64,000 bases of DNA from Streptomyces rhizoryzae (GCF_023155275.1 NZ_JALMUV010000022.1:53966-117965); one strand, 5' to 3'. Shown: positions 8,518 to 17,489, numbered from the stretch's first letter. The notes: generated by a model not told the origin, from the letters alone. Translations and numbers: made by a program.

Positions 8518-9551
8518 TGCGGACGGCACCCGGCGGACCGGCGCTCGCGGACCGGCTGGCGGACGCGCTCACCAGGATCGACGCGCCGGACGCGGTCCTC
8601 GCCGTCACCCGGCAGGGCCACCGGACCGTGGTCACCGGCGGCAGCGCGCTGGCACCGCCCACCCCCCGCCGGGAGCTGCGCTACGAACTGGGCTCGCTGT
8701 CCAAGACGTTCACCGTGCTGCTGCTGGCGGACCTCGCGGTGAACGGGGTGCTCTCCCTGGACGACCCGCTCACCGCCCGGCTGCCCCGGCTGCCGCTGCG
8801 CCACCCGCGCTCCGGCCGGATCACCCTGCGCCACCTGGCCACCCACACCTCCGGGCTGCCGCGGATCCCCACCGACCTGCTGGCCGGCGCGCTGGTGCGC
8901 CCGTACGACAACGGCTACGCCGGCTATGACACCGGGCGGCTGCTGGACACCTTCGCCCGGACCCGGCCGCGGCACCGCCCCGGGACCCGCTGGCACTACT
9001 CCAACTTCGGGCTGGCGCTGCTCGGCCCGGCGATGAGCCACACCACCGGCACGCCCTTCCCGCGGCTGCTCGCCGACCGGGTGCTGACCCCGCTCGGCCT
9101 GACCGGCACCACCCTGGCGCCCGGGGCGACCGGCACCGACGCGGTCGGCCACCGGACCAACGGCACCACCCCGGTGCGCAGCGCCGACATGGGGGCGTTC
9201 GCCGCGGCCGGGGCGGTCCGCGCCACCCCGGACGACCTGCTCGGCTACGTCGAGGCGCACCTGCACCCGGAGGGCAGCCCGCTGGCCGCCGCGCTGCGCG
9301 AGGTGCGGGTCCCGCTGCTGCGGCGCGGCTGGCGGCACCGCAACACCCACACCCTGACGTGGTACCAGCACCCGGCGGCGCGCGGGCCGCTGCTCTTCCA
9401 CGTCGGGGCGACGTTCGGGCAGCAGGCGTTCGTCGGCTACCACCCGGCGTCCGGGACCGGGCTGGTGGCGCTGGCCACCCGCCGCGGCCGGCACTGCGGG
9501 ATGGTGACCACCGCCTACGAGCTGCTGTACCGGCTGGCCGGCGAGGACTGA
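8517..9551 (+). CDS. serine hydrolase, class C beta-lactamase/DD-peptidase family
   Basis: 344 aa, ATG at 8517 overlapping the previous stop. Family motifs: S60-L-S-K63 (nucleophile and general base), Y161-S-N163, and H295-V-G297 at the place of the usual KTG/HxG. No signal peptide is visible, so a cytoplasmic esterase, amidase or peptidase role is more likely than cell-wall or antibiotic action. As the last gene of the five-gene operon it could hydrolyse or trim the peptide or an intermediate; that is inference. It ends 22 bp before a convergent gene. Confidence 0.88.
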   Translation: MRTAPGGPALADRLADALTRIDAPDAVLAVTRQGHRTVVTGGSALAPPTPRRELRYELGSLSKTFTVLLLADLAVNGVLSLDDPLTARLPRLPLRHPRSGRITLRHLATHTSGLPRIPTDLLAGALVRPYDNGYAGYDTGRLLDTFARTRPRHRPGTRWHYSNFGLALLGPAMSHTTGTPFPRLLADRVLTPLGLTGTTLAPGATGTDAVGHRTNGTTPVRSADMGAFAAAGAVRATPDDLLGYVEAHLHPEGSPLAAALREVRVPLLRRGWRHRNTHTLTWYQHPAARGPLLFHVGATFGQQAFVGYHPASGTGLVALATRRGRHCGMVTTAYELLYRLAGED

Positions 9552-9573
9552 GCCGGGCCGGGCGCCGGCCGCC

Positions 9574-11604
9574 TCACAGCTCTCCGGCCAGGATGCGGGC
9601 GAGCAGCGGCCCGGGGTCCTGCTCGGCGGCCCGGTCGAAGGCCGCGGTGTACGCCCGGTCGCCGATCGCCGCCCGGGCCCGCCGCTCGCACTCCTCGCGG
9701 ACCGCGCGGAGTTCGGGGGTGCCGCGCTGCGGGTGGCCGACCGTGCGCCAGATGGCCTGCCCGCCGCCGTAGACCTGGGCGGCGGCCGCGCCCCGGCCCT
9801 GGGCGGCGACCGCGGCGGCGAGCAGGTCCAGGCCGAGCGCGATGCCGAAGTTGTCGCCGATCCGCCGCTTGGCGGCGAGCATCGCACGGGCGTGTTCCGC
9901 GGACTCCTCGGCCCTCCCCTGGAAGAGGGACACCAGGGCGAGCTGGTAGTCGGTGTAGGAGCGGGACCAGTACTCGCCGCGCCGCACGCAGCCCAGCCGC
10001 AGCGCGGTGGCGTTGTCCCGGGCCTCCTCGAAGCGGCCCAGGGCGGTGAGCGCGAAGAGCCGGACGAGGTGGCAGCGGAGCCGGGCGGCGGAGCCGAAGG
10101 GGTCGTCCGGCGGTGGGCCGAGCACCTGGCCGGCGACGGTGTGGGCGGTCAGCGGGCGGCCGGCCATGAGGTGGGTGAGGCCGATGAGGTAGCCGGCGGC
10201 GAGTACCGCGTCCTGGTCGCCGGCCTCCCGGGCGGCCCGCGCGCACTGCCGGCCCAGGGACTCGGCGGTGTGCAGTTCGCCCTGGAGGAGGATCGCCACG
10301 CCGAGCGCCCACAGCGCCCGGGTGCGGGCCGGGCCGGGGCCCTCGTGGGCGGCCAGGGCGCGGTCGAGGTAGTCCCGGGCCTCGTGCAGGTGGCCGCAGC
10401 AGGTCCAGAAGAAGCCGATGGCCGCGGCGAGTTCCTGGGCGCGGGCCGGGTCGGTGCCCAGCAGGTGGTCCAGCGCGGTGCACAGGTCGACGTACGCCTC
10501 GGCGACCCGGCCGTACCAGGTGACCTGCTCCGGACCGAGCCAGCCCAGCTCGGCGCGGCGGCCGAAGCCGACGAAGTGGTCGGCGTGCCGGTCGGCGACC
10601 ACGGCCGTCTCGTCGAGTTCGGCCAGCCACATCCGGCCGTACTCGCGCAGGGTGTCCAGCATCCGGAAGCGGGTGCCCTCGCGGGCGACGACGGATTTGG
10701 CGGCCAGGCCGGCCAGCGCGGTGCGCACGCCGTCGGCGGAGAGCGGGCCGCCGGCGCAGACCGCGGCCGCCGACCCGGGGTCGAAGGTGCCGCGGAAGAC
10801 CGAGAGCCGGGCCCACAGCAGCCGCTCCAGCGGTGCGCACAGCTCGTGGCTCCAGCCGATGGCGGTGCGCAGGGTGCGGTGGCGCGGGGTCCAGGGCAGG
10901 CCGGTGCCGTCGAGGGCGTCGAGGCGGGAGCCGAGCCGTTCGGCGACCTGGGCGAGCGGGCGGTGGGCCAGCTGGGCGCCGGCCAGCTCCAGGGCGAGCG
11001 GGATGCCTTCCAGGCGGCGGCAGATGAGGTCGGCGGCGGCGGCGTTGGCCGGTTCGGTGAGCCGGAGGCCGGGGGCGGCGGCGCCGGCCCGGTCGGTGAA
11101 CAGCGCCAGCGCGTCGTTGTCGCCGGTGCACGGCAGCGGCCCGATCTCGGTGACCCGCTCGCCGGGGACCTCCAGCGGCTGCCGGCTGGTGACCAGGACG
11201 GTGACGCCGGGCGCGGCGGCCAGCAGTGCGCCGACCAGCTCCCGGCAGGCCGCGACGAGGTGTTCGCAGGAGTCCAGCACCAGCAGCAGCCGTTTGCCGG
11301 CGAGCCATTCGCAGAGCGCGGCCACGGGGGTGCGGGCGGAGTGGTCGGCGAGTCCGGCGGCGTCGCAGACCGTGGCGACCAGCAGCTGGTCGCCCTGCAA
11401 CGGCCACAGCGGGGCCCAGCGGACCCCGTCGGGGAAGCGGGCGGCGGCGGCCTGCGCGGCCCGTACCGCGATCCGGGTCTTGCCCACCCCGCCGGGGCCG
11501 GTCAGGGTGATCAGCCGGTGCCGGTCCAACTCGGCGTCCAGCTGCCGGAGTTCGGACCGGCGGCCGATGAAGCTCGTCGACTCCTCGGGAATGTTGCTCG
11601 CCAC
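9574..11604 (-). CDS. STAND/NB-ARC ATPase with TPR-like repeats (AfsR/LuxR-like, no DNA-binding domain)
   Basis: 676 aa from a GTG at 11604; longer starts would run into the upstream gene. The start reads ASNIPEESTSFIGR. Walker A is LTGPGGVGKTRIA, Walker B is LLLVLDSCEHL, followed by VLVTSRQPL and a GIPLALELA motif. The C-terminal half is a helical TPR-like array. Neither an N-terminal SARP domain nor a C-terminal LuxR helix-turn-helix is present, so it may signal through a partner. It converges on the peptide operon and follows the alkyl sulfatase gene by 55 bp. Confidence 0.85.
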   Translation of the reverse strand: MASNIPEESTSFIGRRSELRQLDAELDRHRLITLTGPGGVGKTRIAVRAAQAAAARFPDGVRWAPLWPLQGDQLLVATVCDAAGLADHSARTPVAALCEWLAGKRLLLVLDSCEHLVAACRELVGALLAAAPGVTVLVTSRQPLEVPGERVTEIGPLPCTGDNDALALFTDRAGAAAPGLRLTEPANAAAADLICRRLEGIPLALELAGAQLAHRPLAQVAERLGSRLDALDGTGLPWTPRHRTLRTAIGWSHELCAPLERLLWARLSVFRGTFDPGSAAAVCAGGPLSADGVRTALAGLAAKSVVAREGTRFRMLDTLREYGRMWLAELDETAVVADRHADHFVGFGRRAELGWLGPEQVTWYGRVAEAYVDLCTALDHLLGTDPARAQELAAAIGFFWTCCGHLHEARDYLDRALAAHEGPGPARTRALWALGVAILLQGELHTAESLGRQCARAAREAGDQDAVLAAGYLIGLTHLMAGRPLTAHTVAGQVLGPPPDDPFGSAARLRCHLVRLFALTALGRFEEARDNATALRLGCVRRGEYWSRSYTDYQLALVSLFQGRAEESAEHARAMLAAKRRIGDNFGIALGLDLLAAAVAAQGRGAAAAQVYGGGQAIWRTVGHPQRGTPELRAVREECERRARAAIGDRAYTAAFDRAAEQDPGPLLARILAGEL

Positions 11605-11659
11605 CGGCCCAGTTTGCCCCACGCCGGAGGGCGCCGGAGTCCGCCGCGGGCACCGCCGG

Positions 11660-13516
11660 TCAGGGGGTGACGATGGAGAAGTTGGGGTCCGGGGTGCTGA
11701 GCAGGCCGAGGAGTTCGCGGAGGGCCGCACCGGGCTCACCCTCCTGAGTGACGGCGGTCGGGACGCGGCCGGCCAGCACCTCGCGGAGCTGGGGTTTGGT
11801 GAGGGTGAGGGTCAGGTCCGGCCGGCTGTCGGCGGTGGGGGCGCCGCGGGTGCTGAGGTGGGTGAGCGCCCCGTGCGAGAGGGTCAGGTGCCAGGTGCGG
11901 TCCTCGTCGGCGAAGTAGAGGTCGAGGGTGAGGTGCTTGTGCCAGGCACGGGGCCCGTCGACGCGGATGGCGAGCGAGTCCAGCAGCTGGTCAACGGAGC
12001 GGGCCCGGACCACGTCGGGGGCGGGGGCGTCCGGGCCGGTGGTGTCGGCGCGGGCGGCGGCCGGGGTACCGCGCAGTTCCATGGCGGCGGTGAGGTAGTA
12101 GTTGCGCCAGGTGCCGTTCTCGCAGCCGTGGCCGAGCCGTTCGTAGACCGCGGCCAGCTGACGGCGGGCGCGCGGGTCGCCGGGGGCGGCGAAGACCGCG
12201 TGGTTGAGGAGGGTGGCGGCGAACCGCAGGTCCCCGGCGGCGGCGTAGCGCTTGCCGGCGTCCACCGTGGCCGCCAGGCCGCCCAGGGCCTCCACGTAGC
12301 GGCGGGCCTCTTCGGCGGGCGGGTGCTCCCACAGGTGGGCCGGGTTGCCGTCGAACCATCCGAGGTAGCGCTGGTAGATCGCCTTGACGTTGTGGCTCAG
12401 CGAACCGTAGTAGCCGTGGTGCGCCCACAGGCGGGCCAGGCCCGGCGGCAGCCGCAGTTCCTCGGCGATCTCGGGGCCGGTGCGGCCCTCGTTGAGCAGC
12501 CGCAGGGTCTGGTCGTGGAGGTAGGCGTACAGGTCGCGCTGGTTGGCCAGCAGGCGGCGGATCCGGGCGTTGCCCCAGGTGGGCCAGTGGTGGGAGGCGA
12601 ACGCGACCTCGGTGCCGTCGCCGAAGAGGGCGAGCGCCTCGTTGAGGTAGTGGGCCCAGCGGCGGGTGTCGCGGACCACCGCGCCGCGCAGGGTGAGGAC
12701 GCTGTGCATGGTGTGCACGGCGTTCTCGGCGGTGCACAGGGCCCGGTGGGTGGGGGCGGCGAAGTTCATCGCGGCGGGGGCGTCGGCGCCGGGGGTGAGC
12801 TGGAAGACCAGGCGGACCCCGTCGACGATCTCCTCCTGGCCGGTGCGGGTGATGTCGACGGTCGGCGGGACGAAACTGCGGGTGCCGGTGGACGGCAGGG
12901 TGCCCAGGCCGCAGCCGATCTGGCCCTCCGGGCCGGCGGGCAGCTGCGTGCCGTACATGTAGACGGCGCGCCGGGCCATCGCCGGGCCGGTGTAGAGCTG
13001 CTCGCCGACCACGCTCTCCCGGAAGCCGGCGGGCGCCAGCACCGGTACGGGGTGGTGGCCGGCGGGCAGGACGCCGCGGGCGCCGCCGAAGTGGTCGGGG
13101 TGGGCGTGGGTGTAGATCAGGCCGGTGACCGGCCGGTCGCCGCGGTGCGTGCGGTAGAGCTCCAGCCCGGCGGCGGCGGTCTCGGTGGACAGCAGCGGGT
13201 CGATGACGAGGACCCCGTGGTCGCCCTCGACGAGCGTCATGTTGGCCAGGTCCAGGCCGCGGGCCTGGTAGATGCCGTCGGTGACCTCGTACAGGCCGTG
13301 GCGGCTGACCAGGCGGCCCTGGCGCCACAGGCTGGGGTGGGCGGTGTCCGGGCAGTTGCCGGCCAGGAAGGCGTGGCGGTCGGCGTCCCAGACCACCCGG
13401 CCGTCCGGCGCGGTGATCCGGGGCGGGTCGAGGGCGGCGATGAAGCCGCGGTCGGCGTCGGCGAAGTCCTCGTGGTCGTCGGCGGGCCGGGCGTCCTCCG
13501 CGGGCACAGCGGTCAC
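11660..13516 (-). CDS. alkyl sulfatase (SdsA1/YjcS-like metallo-beta-lactamase fold)
   Basis: 618 aa from a GTG at 13516 with a GGAGAGGTGG ribosome site. The metallo-beta-lactamase domain carries the zinc motif THAHPDHFGG. Downstream come AENAVHTMHSV and HHWPTWG, characteristic of linear alkyl sulfatases. A helical dimerisation domain and a C-terminal SCP2-like sterol-carrier domain (about residues 490-618) follow. The family hydrolyses sulfate esters such as dodecyl sulfate to alcohol and sulfate. No signal peptide is obvious. Confidence 0.9.
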   Translation of the reverse strand: MTAVPAEDARPADDHEDFADADRGFIAALDPPRITAPDGRVVWDADRHAFLAGNCPDTAHPSLWRQGRLVSRHGLYEVTDGIYQARGLDLANMTLVEGDHGVLVIDPLLSTETAAAGLELYRTHRGDRPVTGLIYTHAHPDHFGGARGVLPAGHHPVPVLAPAGFRESVVGEQLYTGPAMARRAVYMYGTQLPAGPEGQIGCGLGTLPSTGTRSFVPPTVDITRTGQEEIVDGVRLVFQLTPGADAPAAMNFAAPTHRALCTAENAVHTMHSVLTLRGAVVRDTRRWAHYLNEALALFGDGTEVAFASHHWPTWGNARIRRLLANQRDLYAYLHDQTLRLLNEGRTGPEIAEELRLPPGLARLWAHHGYYGSLSHNVKAIYQRYLGWFDGNPAHLWEHPPAEEARRYVEALGGLAATVDAGKRYAAAGDLRFAATLLNHAVFAAPGDPRARRQLAAVYERLGHGCENGTWRNYYLTAAMELRGTPAAARADTTGPDAPAPDVVRARSVDQLLDSLAIRVDGPRAWHKHLTLDLYFADEDRTWHLTLSHGALTHLSTRGAPTADSRPDLTLTLTKPQLREVLAGRVPTAVTQEGEPGAALRELLGLLSTPDPNFSIVTP

Positions 13517-13936
13517 GGCGTGCCACCTCTCCGGGACGGCGGGCCATCACGGGCGGGAGGCCCACACGTTCGATTTAACCGAAGATGCCCGGCTGCCGCA
13601 CGTGTGGGCCGCGCGCCGCGCGCCGGTGCGCCGGCGGGAGCCGCCCGGTGGTGCGGGCCTGCCCGCGGGGGTGCGGCGGCTGGGGCTGGTGCGGCGGGCG
13701 GTGCCGCTGCGACCGGTCGTACGGCGCGGACGCTCCCGCTCCGGTGATGTCCGGTCAACGGCGTTACGCACGGGGCGCGGCAGGGCACAACAACGCCTGT
13801 GTGACGTCGCGCAGCACACCGGGGCCCGTGCGTGGTCGGGTGCCCCGAGTCCGGCCGGTCTGCCCGGCCCCGCCCCATCCGCCCCTGCCCCGTACGGCGC
13901 CGCCGGCAGCACCTCCCGGGAGAGGAGGGACGCCCC
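13517..13936. other. intergenic region upstream of alkyl sulfatase
   Basis: 420 bp holding the alkyl sulfatase promoter (minus) and the leader of a small membrane protein gene (plus). No convincing gene, repeat or promoter box was seen. GGAGAGGTGG lies just before the sulfatase start and GGAGGG at 13923-13929. Confidence 0.4.
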
Positions 13937-14218
13937 CTGTCCCCCGACGACGACCTCCGGCTCCGCGGCCTCGCGGAGCACTTCCCGCCCGACCCCGCCC
14001 CCTGTCCGCCTTGTCCGCCGGTGCGCATACCGGCGGCCCCGGCCGCGCCGTTCCGGCGGCTCGCGGTCCGGCTGGTCCTGGCCACCGCGCTCGTGGCGCT
14101 GGCCGCCGGGGTGGTCCTGCCGCACGGGCTGGTCCTGGCCGGCGGGCTGGTGCTGGCCGGGGTCGCCGGCCACCTGGTCGGGCCGGCCCGGCCCGGCGCC
14201 CGCGACCGCCGCCGGTAG
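13937..14218 (+). CDS. small membrane protein, DUF3040-like
   Basis: About 93 aa if translation begins at the CTG at 13937, which follows GGAGGG at a normal distance; an upstream in-frame GTG at 13832 is possible. It begins SPDDDLRLRGLAEHF, resembling the N-terminus of actinobacterial DUF3040 proteins. Two hydrophobic segments follow (LVLATALVALAAGVV and LVLAGGLVLAGVAGHLV). The tail is Arg-rich. Start codon and family are uncertain. Confidence 0.5.
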   Translation: MSPDDDLRLRGLAEHFPPDPAPCPPCPPVRIPAAPAAPFRRLAVRLVLATALVALAAGVVLPHGLVLAGGLVLAGVAGHLVGPARPGARDRRR

Positions 14219-14331
14219 CCTCCCGGGCCTCGTGCCGGGCCCCCGGACGTGCCCGGCCCGCTTGCCGTCGCTGTGAGGACTCCGAAGGGCAAGCGGGCCG
14301 GTGGTCTTCCCCGCGCTCCGCGGGAGCGCGC

Positions 14332-14772
14332 TCACGTGACGCGGCGGCTCCTCGATGCCACGGCGACGCAGAGCGCGCCCAGCAGGAACGTCAGGGCGCC
14401 GATGACGACGTTGTTCCAGATGACTCCCGCGTCGGGACCGCGCCCGACGACCCAGGGCGACACGATCAGCCAGACGCCGATCGCGCACATCGCGCCGCTC
14501 AGCCCGTACATCCGCTCCGGGGTGACGGTGAAGCCGATCGCCAGCAGGGCGATGGCGATGCCGACGATGAGGTTGTGGGTCATCAGCGCGGGCTGCGAGG
14601 CCGTGAAGTGCACGACCCACGCCGAAACCGCGCAGTACAGACCGACCAGGAAGACCGGTCCGTCGACGAGCACCACATCCCGCCCGCCGAGCATCCGCTC
14701 GTAGCGCTCCCTCATCTCGGTGACGTCAGGGTGACCAGCGAGATCTCCCCTGTGGTGTGAGACATCGGCCAT
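14332..14772 (-). CDS. SPW repeat-containing membrane protein
   Basis: 146 aa from an ATG at 14772 preceded by GAAGGAGG. Four hydrophobic spans are visible. The second half contains the signature VSPWVVG followed by WNNVVIGALTFLLGALC, and a matching degenerate copy VSAWVV...HNLIVGIAIALLAIGF lies in the first half. The N-terminal 35 residues are hydrophilic. SPW proteins are of unknown function and common in actinomycetes. It is a single-gene unit. Confidence 0.85.
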   Translation of the reverse strand: MADVSHHRGDLAGHPDVTEMRERYERMLGGRDVVLVDGPVFLVGLYCAVSAWVVHFTASQPALMTHNLIVGIAIALLAIGFTVTPERMYGLSGAMCAIGVWLIVSPWVVGRGPDAGVIWNNVVIGALTFLLGALCVAVASRSRRVT

Positions 14773-14946
14773 CCGACTCGCCTCCTTCGCTCACCAGCCG
14801 GGCCGCATCGCGTGGCATCGGGCCGCGCACCTTTATTTTGCGCTTATACGGCCTTTATGTGTAGATGCTGGGCCAGGCGAATTTCACGAACGAGACGAAC
14901 CGGGCAGATCCGGAGCGAACCGGGCACGGCCGAGGGGCAGACCGGC

Positions 14947-15873
14947 TCAGCGGCGGTCCGGCAGCGCCAGCAGATCGGCGTGGTGCACCGCGACGCCCAG
15001 CTCCCCCGCCGCGCACGCCTCCAGCCGGCGCCGCAGGTACCGGTCCGCCGCGCGCCCCAGCCGCGGGCGCCGGGCCCGCGCGGCAGCCACCCAGCCGCGC
15101 AGCCACCGCTCGGTCAGCGCGCACTCCGGACTGCCCAGCCGCCAGGGGCTGGGCCGGGTCGCCACCCGTGCCCCGTACCGGGCGAACGCCTCGGCGGCCG
15201 CCTCGACCGCGTCCGGGCCCAGCAGCCGGCGGCCGCCCTCGGTCCGGCGCTGGTACGCGGAGAACGCGTCGGCGATCTCCGCGTCGAAGGGGTCGGCGGG
15301 GGTGAGGTCCACCCGGCCGGTGACCGACAGCGTCAGCAGCGCCGGGCAGCCGGCGCCCGCGCAGGCCGCGGCCACCTTCTCCAGCTCCGTGCGGGTCAGC
15401 AGGTCGAGCAGCGCGGAGGCGGTCACCAGGGACGTGCCGGCCAGGGCGGCCGGGGTCAGACCGGCCAGGTCGCCGTAGCGCGTACCGGCGGTGACGGGGC
15501 GTCCGTCGGCCGCGGTGGACGGCATTCCGCGCCCGGCCCGGGCGAGCAGCACCGCGTCGTGGTCCTGGAGGACCCAGTGCTGCGGGCCCGGCAGCCGGAC
15601 CGCGAGCCAGCGCCCCATCGCGCCCGTACCGCAGCCCAGGTCGTGGATCACCAGGCCGCCGCCGCCGAGGAGTTCCGGCCCCGGGGCCGCGGCGAGCCAC
15701 GCACGCAGCGGGCCGAGGAGTTCGGGGGCGCGGGCCGCGGCGTCCGCCCGCTCCCGCAGTTCCAGCCACCGGGGGCAGAACCGCGGTCTGCCGATCGTTC
15801 CCCGCAGGGGCTCCGCGGTGCGCTGCGCGCCCGTGCCGGCGCTCCGGCCGGAGTGTGCGACGTCGTCTCCCAC
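14947..15873 (-). CDS. class I SAM-dependent methyltransferase
   Basis: 308 aa from a GTG at 15873. A Rossmann-type SAM site is visible as LVIHDLGCGTGAMGRWLA near residues 75-92. The acidic loop VLQDHD and a strand-4 region SLVTASALLDLLT follow. Substrate is not evident. The gene lies 80 bp downstream of the PTPS-like gene on the same strand, so the two may be co-transcribed and act on one pterin or sugar-like metabolite. That link is context only. Confidence 0.8.
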   Translation of the reverse strand: MGDDVAHSGRSAGTGAQRTAEPLRGTIGRPRFCPRWLELRERADAAARAPELLGPLRAWLAAAPGPELLGGGGLVIHDLGCGTGAMGRWLAVRLPGPQHWVLQDHDAVLLARAGRGMPSTAADGRPVTAGTRYGDLAGLTPAALAGTSLVTASALLDLLTRTELEKVAAACAGAGCPALLTLSVTGRVDLTPADPFDAEIADAFSAYQRRTEGGRRLLGPDAVEAAAEAFARYGARVATRPSPWRLGSPECALTERWLRGWVAAARARRPRLGRAADRYLRRRLEACAAGELGVAVHHADLLALPDRR

Positions 15874-15953
15874 CCCTCAAGGATGGCACGGCCGGCGGGC
15901 TCCGGGATCACTGTTCGGTGCGGTCCGCCACCGCCCGACCAGGCGTGTCCGTC

Positions 15954-16352
15954 TCACAGTGCACGTTCGTAACTCGCCCACGCCACCGGGGAGTCGTGCA
16001 GGGTGACGGTGATCCCGGCCAGGCCGCGGGCGCCCGCGCCGAGGTGGCCGGCGCCGACCCGGTCGGCCAGCCGGTCGGCGATGACCTTGGCCAGCGCCTC
16101 GGCGGAGGTGTTGGTGCCGGCGAAGGCCGGTTCGTGTTCGAGGTTGCGGTAGTTGAGCTCGGCGATCACGGCGCCCAGCTCCTGGGCCGCCAGGGCCAGG
16201 TCGACGACCACGTTGTCATCGTCGAGCGCGGGCCGGCGGAAGGTGGCGTCCACGATGAACGTCGCGCCGTGCAGGCGCTGCGCGGCCCCGGAGCCCGTGC
16301 CGCGGAAGCTGTGCGCGACCATCAGGTGGTCGCGGACGGTGATGCTGAACAC
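15954..16352 (-). CDS. 6-pyruvoyl-tetrahydropterin synthase/QueD-like protein with altered zinc motif
   Basis: 132 aa from a GTG at 16352 with GGAGG upstream; longer frames upstream have no support. The start reads FSITVRDHLMVAHSFRG. Zinc-site regions are VAHSF and LHGATFIVDATF. The usual HGH motif is HGA here, so one of the three zinc-binding His is missing. LNYRNLEHEPAF and NTSAEALA are typical of the family. The subgroup may be non-canonical or bind metal differently. It is adjacent to a methyltransferase gene. Confidence 0.8.
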   Translation of the reverse strand: MFSITVRDHLMVAHSFRGTGSGAAQRLHGATFIVDATFRRPALDDDNVVVDLALAAQELGAVIAELNYRNLEHEPAFAGTNTSAEALAKVIADRLADRVGAGHLGAGARGLAGITVTLHDSPVAWASYERAL

Positions 16353-16707
16353 GGGGGTTCCTCCCAGGATGTGCGGACGGCTTCGGTCACGGGCGGGGTG
16401 TGGAGGGGCGGCACGGCGGGCGGCGGATGCGCGGACGCGGTACCGGGGCGCGGCGGCGGGCGGTGCGCGGGCCGGCTGCGCGCCGCGGCGGGGGGCGCCG
16501 GTCCGGCAGGCCCGGGGGCGGCACGGCATCCTCCTGGACGGTACGGCCCGGCGTCCGGACGCCGGGGAGCGCATGCCGGGGATCTTGGCGACCCGGTCAC
16601 GATACGCGGGGTCCCCGGGCTCCGCCACAGATTCGGTGCGGCCTACCGGCCGGGCAACGACGGGGCGGTGCGGGGCCGTTCGCGGCGGGCGGCGCGGGCC
16701 GGGCGGG
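16353..16707. other. intergenic region, no gene recognised
   Basis: 355 bp of very GC-rich sequence between the PTPS-like gene start and the next small minus-strand gene. An open minus-strand frame continues upstream from the PTPS start to 16628 but is Pro/Arg-rich and looks noncoding. It should contain the PTPS promoter; no boxes were recognised. Confidence 0.4.
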
Positions 16708-16845
16708 TCAGGTGCCCGCGTGCCGTCCCAGGTAGACGACGAGGGCCAGGAAGACCAGGACGAGGTGGGTCACGGCGATGTAGAGCAGCACCCGTATCCA
16801 CAGGCTGCGGCGGGCCGCCTCGTGGGCCGCGGCGCGGTGGGTCAC
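16708..16845 (-). CDS. small single-span membrane protein, DUF6126-like
   Basis: 45 aa if the GTG at 16845 is the start. The sequence ends RRSLWIRVLLYIAVTHLVLV followed by FLALVVYLGRHAGT, one membrane span with a basic N-terminal flank. This pattern fits small Streptomyces proteins I recall as DUF6126. There is no clear ribosome site, and the open frame continues upstream in low-complexity sequence, so both the start and the gene are tentative. Confidence 0.4.
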   Translation of the reverse strand: MTHRAAAHEAARRSLWIRVLLYIAVTHLVLVFLALVVYLGRHAGT

Positions 16846-17170
16846 CAGGACGGTGGCGGGCAGCCGGGCCAGCCGGGTGCCGGGGCGGACGGCGGTGACG
16901 CGGGCCCGGCGGACCCCGCAGCGGGGCGACGTCCGGTGCCGGGCGGCGGCCTCCGGGCAGGCGCGGCCGTGCCCGCGGGCCGGGCGCAGCGGGCCGCGCC
17001 CGGCATGGCGGCGGCCCCGGCAGGCCCGGGCGGAGCGGTGGGGTATGCAGGTGCGGGAGCGGACCGCGCGCCACGGCGGCGGCCCCTTGCGTCGCGGTGC
17101 GCCGGACACGGCGGTCACCCGGCTCCGGTGGCGCCGGACGCGGCGGCCGCCCGGCGCGGTGCCGCGCCGC

Positions 17171-17374
17171 TCATTCCGGCGCCCCGCCCCGGGAGGCATC
17201 GTCCCCGCTGCCGCGGTCGGGGTCCACGCCGACGGCCCGCGCGATCCGCAGCGCGTCGTCCAGTTCGTCCTCCGCGACGGCCAGCGCGTACGCGTCGTCG
17301 GCGGCCCGCGCCGCCTCGACCGCGGCCCGCGCCGCGCGCACCCGTTCCCGTACCGACTCGGCGAAACCGCCCAC
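17171..17374 (-). CDS. small hypothetical protein, charged helical
   Basis: 67 aa from a GTG at 17374 with GGAGG 8 bases upstream. It is highly charged and probably forms one long helix or coiled coil (GGFAESVRERVRAARAAVEA and DDAYALAVAEDELDDALRIA), with a Gly/Asp-rich tail. It resembles small conserved actinobacterial proteins of unknown role. No membrane span. Confidence 0.65.
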   Translation of the reverse strand: MGGFAESVRERVRAARAAVEAARAADDAYALAVAEDELDDALRIARAVGVDPDRGSGDDASRGGAPE

Positions 17375-17489
17375 GCATGCCCTCCGCGTTCAGGCCGACC
17401 GGCCATCGCGTTCATCCGTTGAACAGGGGAATTCCTCAACTGTAGACGACGGGCCCGCGGACGTGAACGGGTGGGCGTGCCCGGGCGGG

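Noticed and set aside
8235..9887. Large minus-strand frame across the serine hydrolase gene
   Set aside because: Shadow; the plus strand has SxxK, YxN and coupling to the operon.
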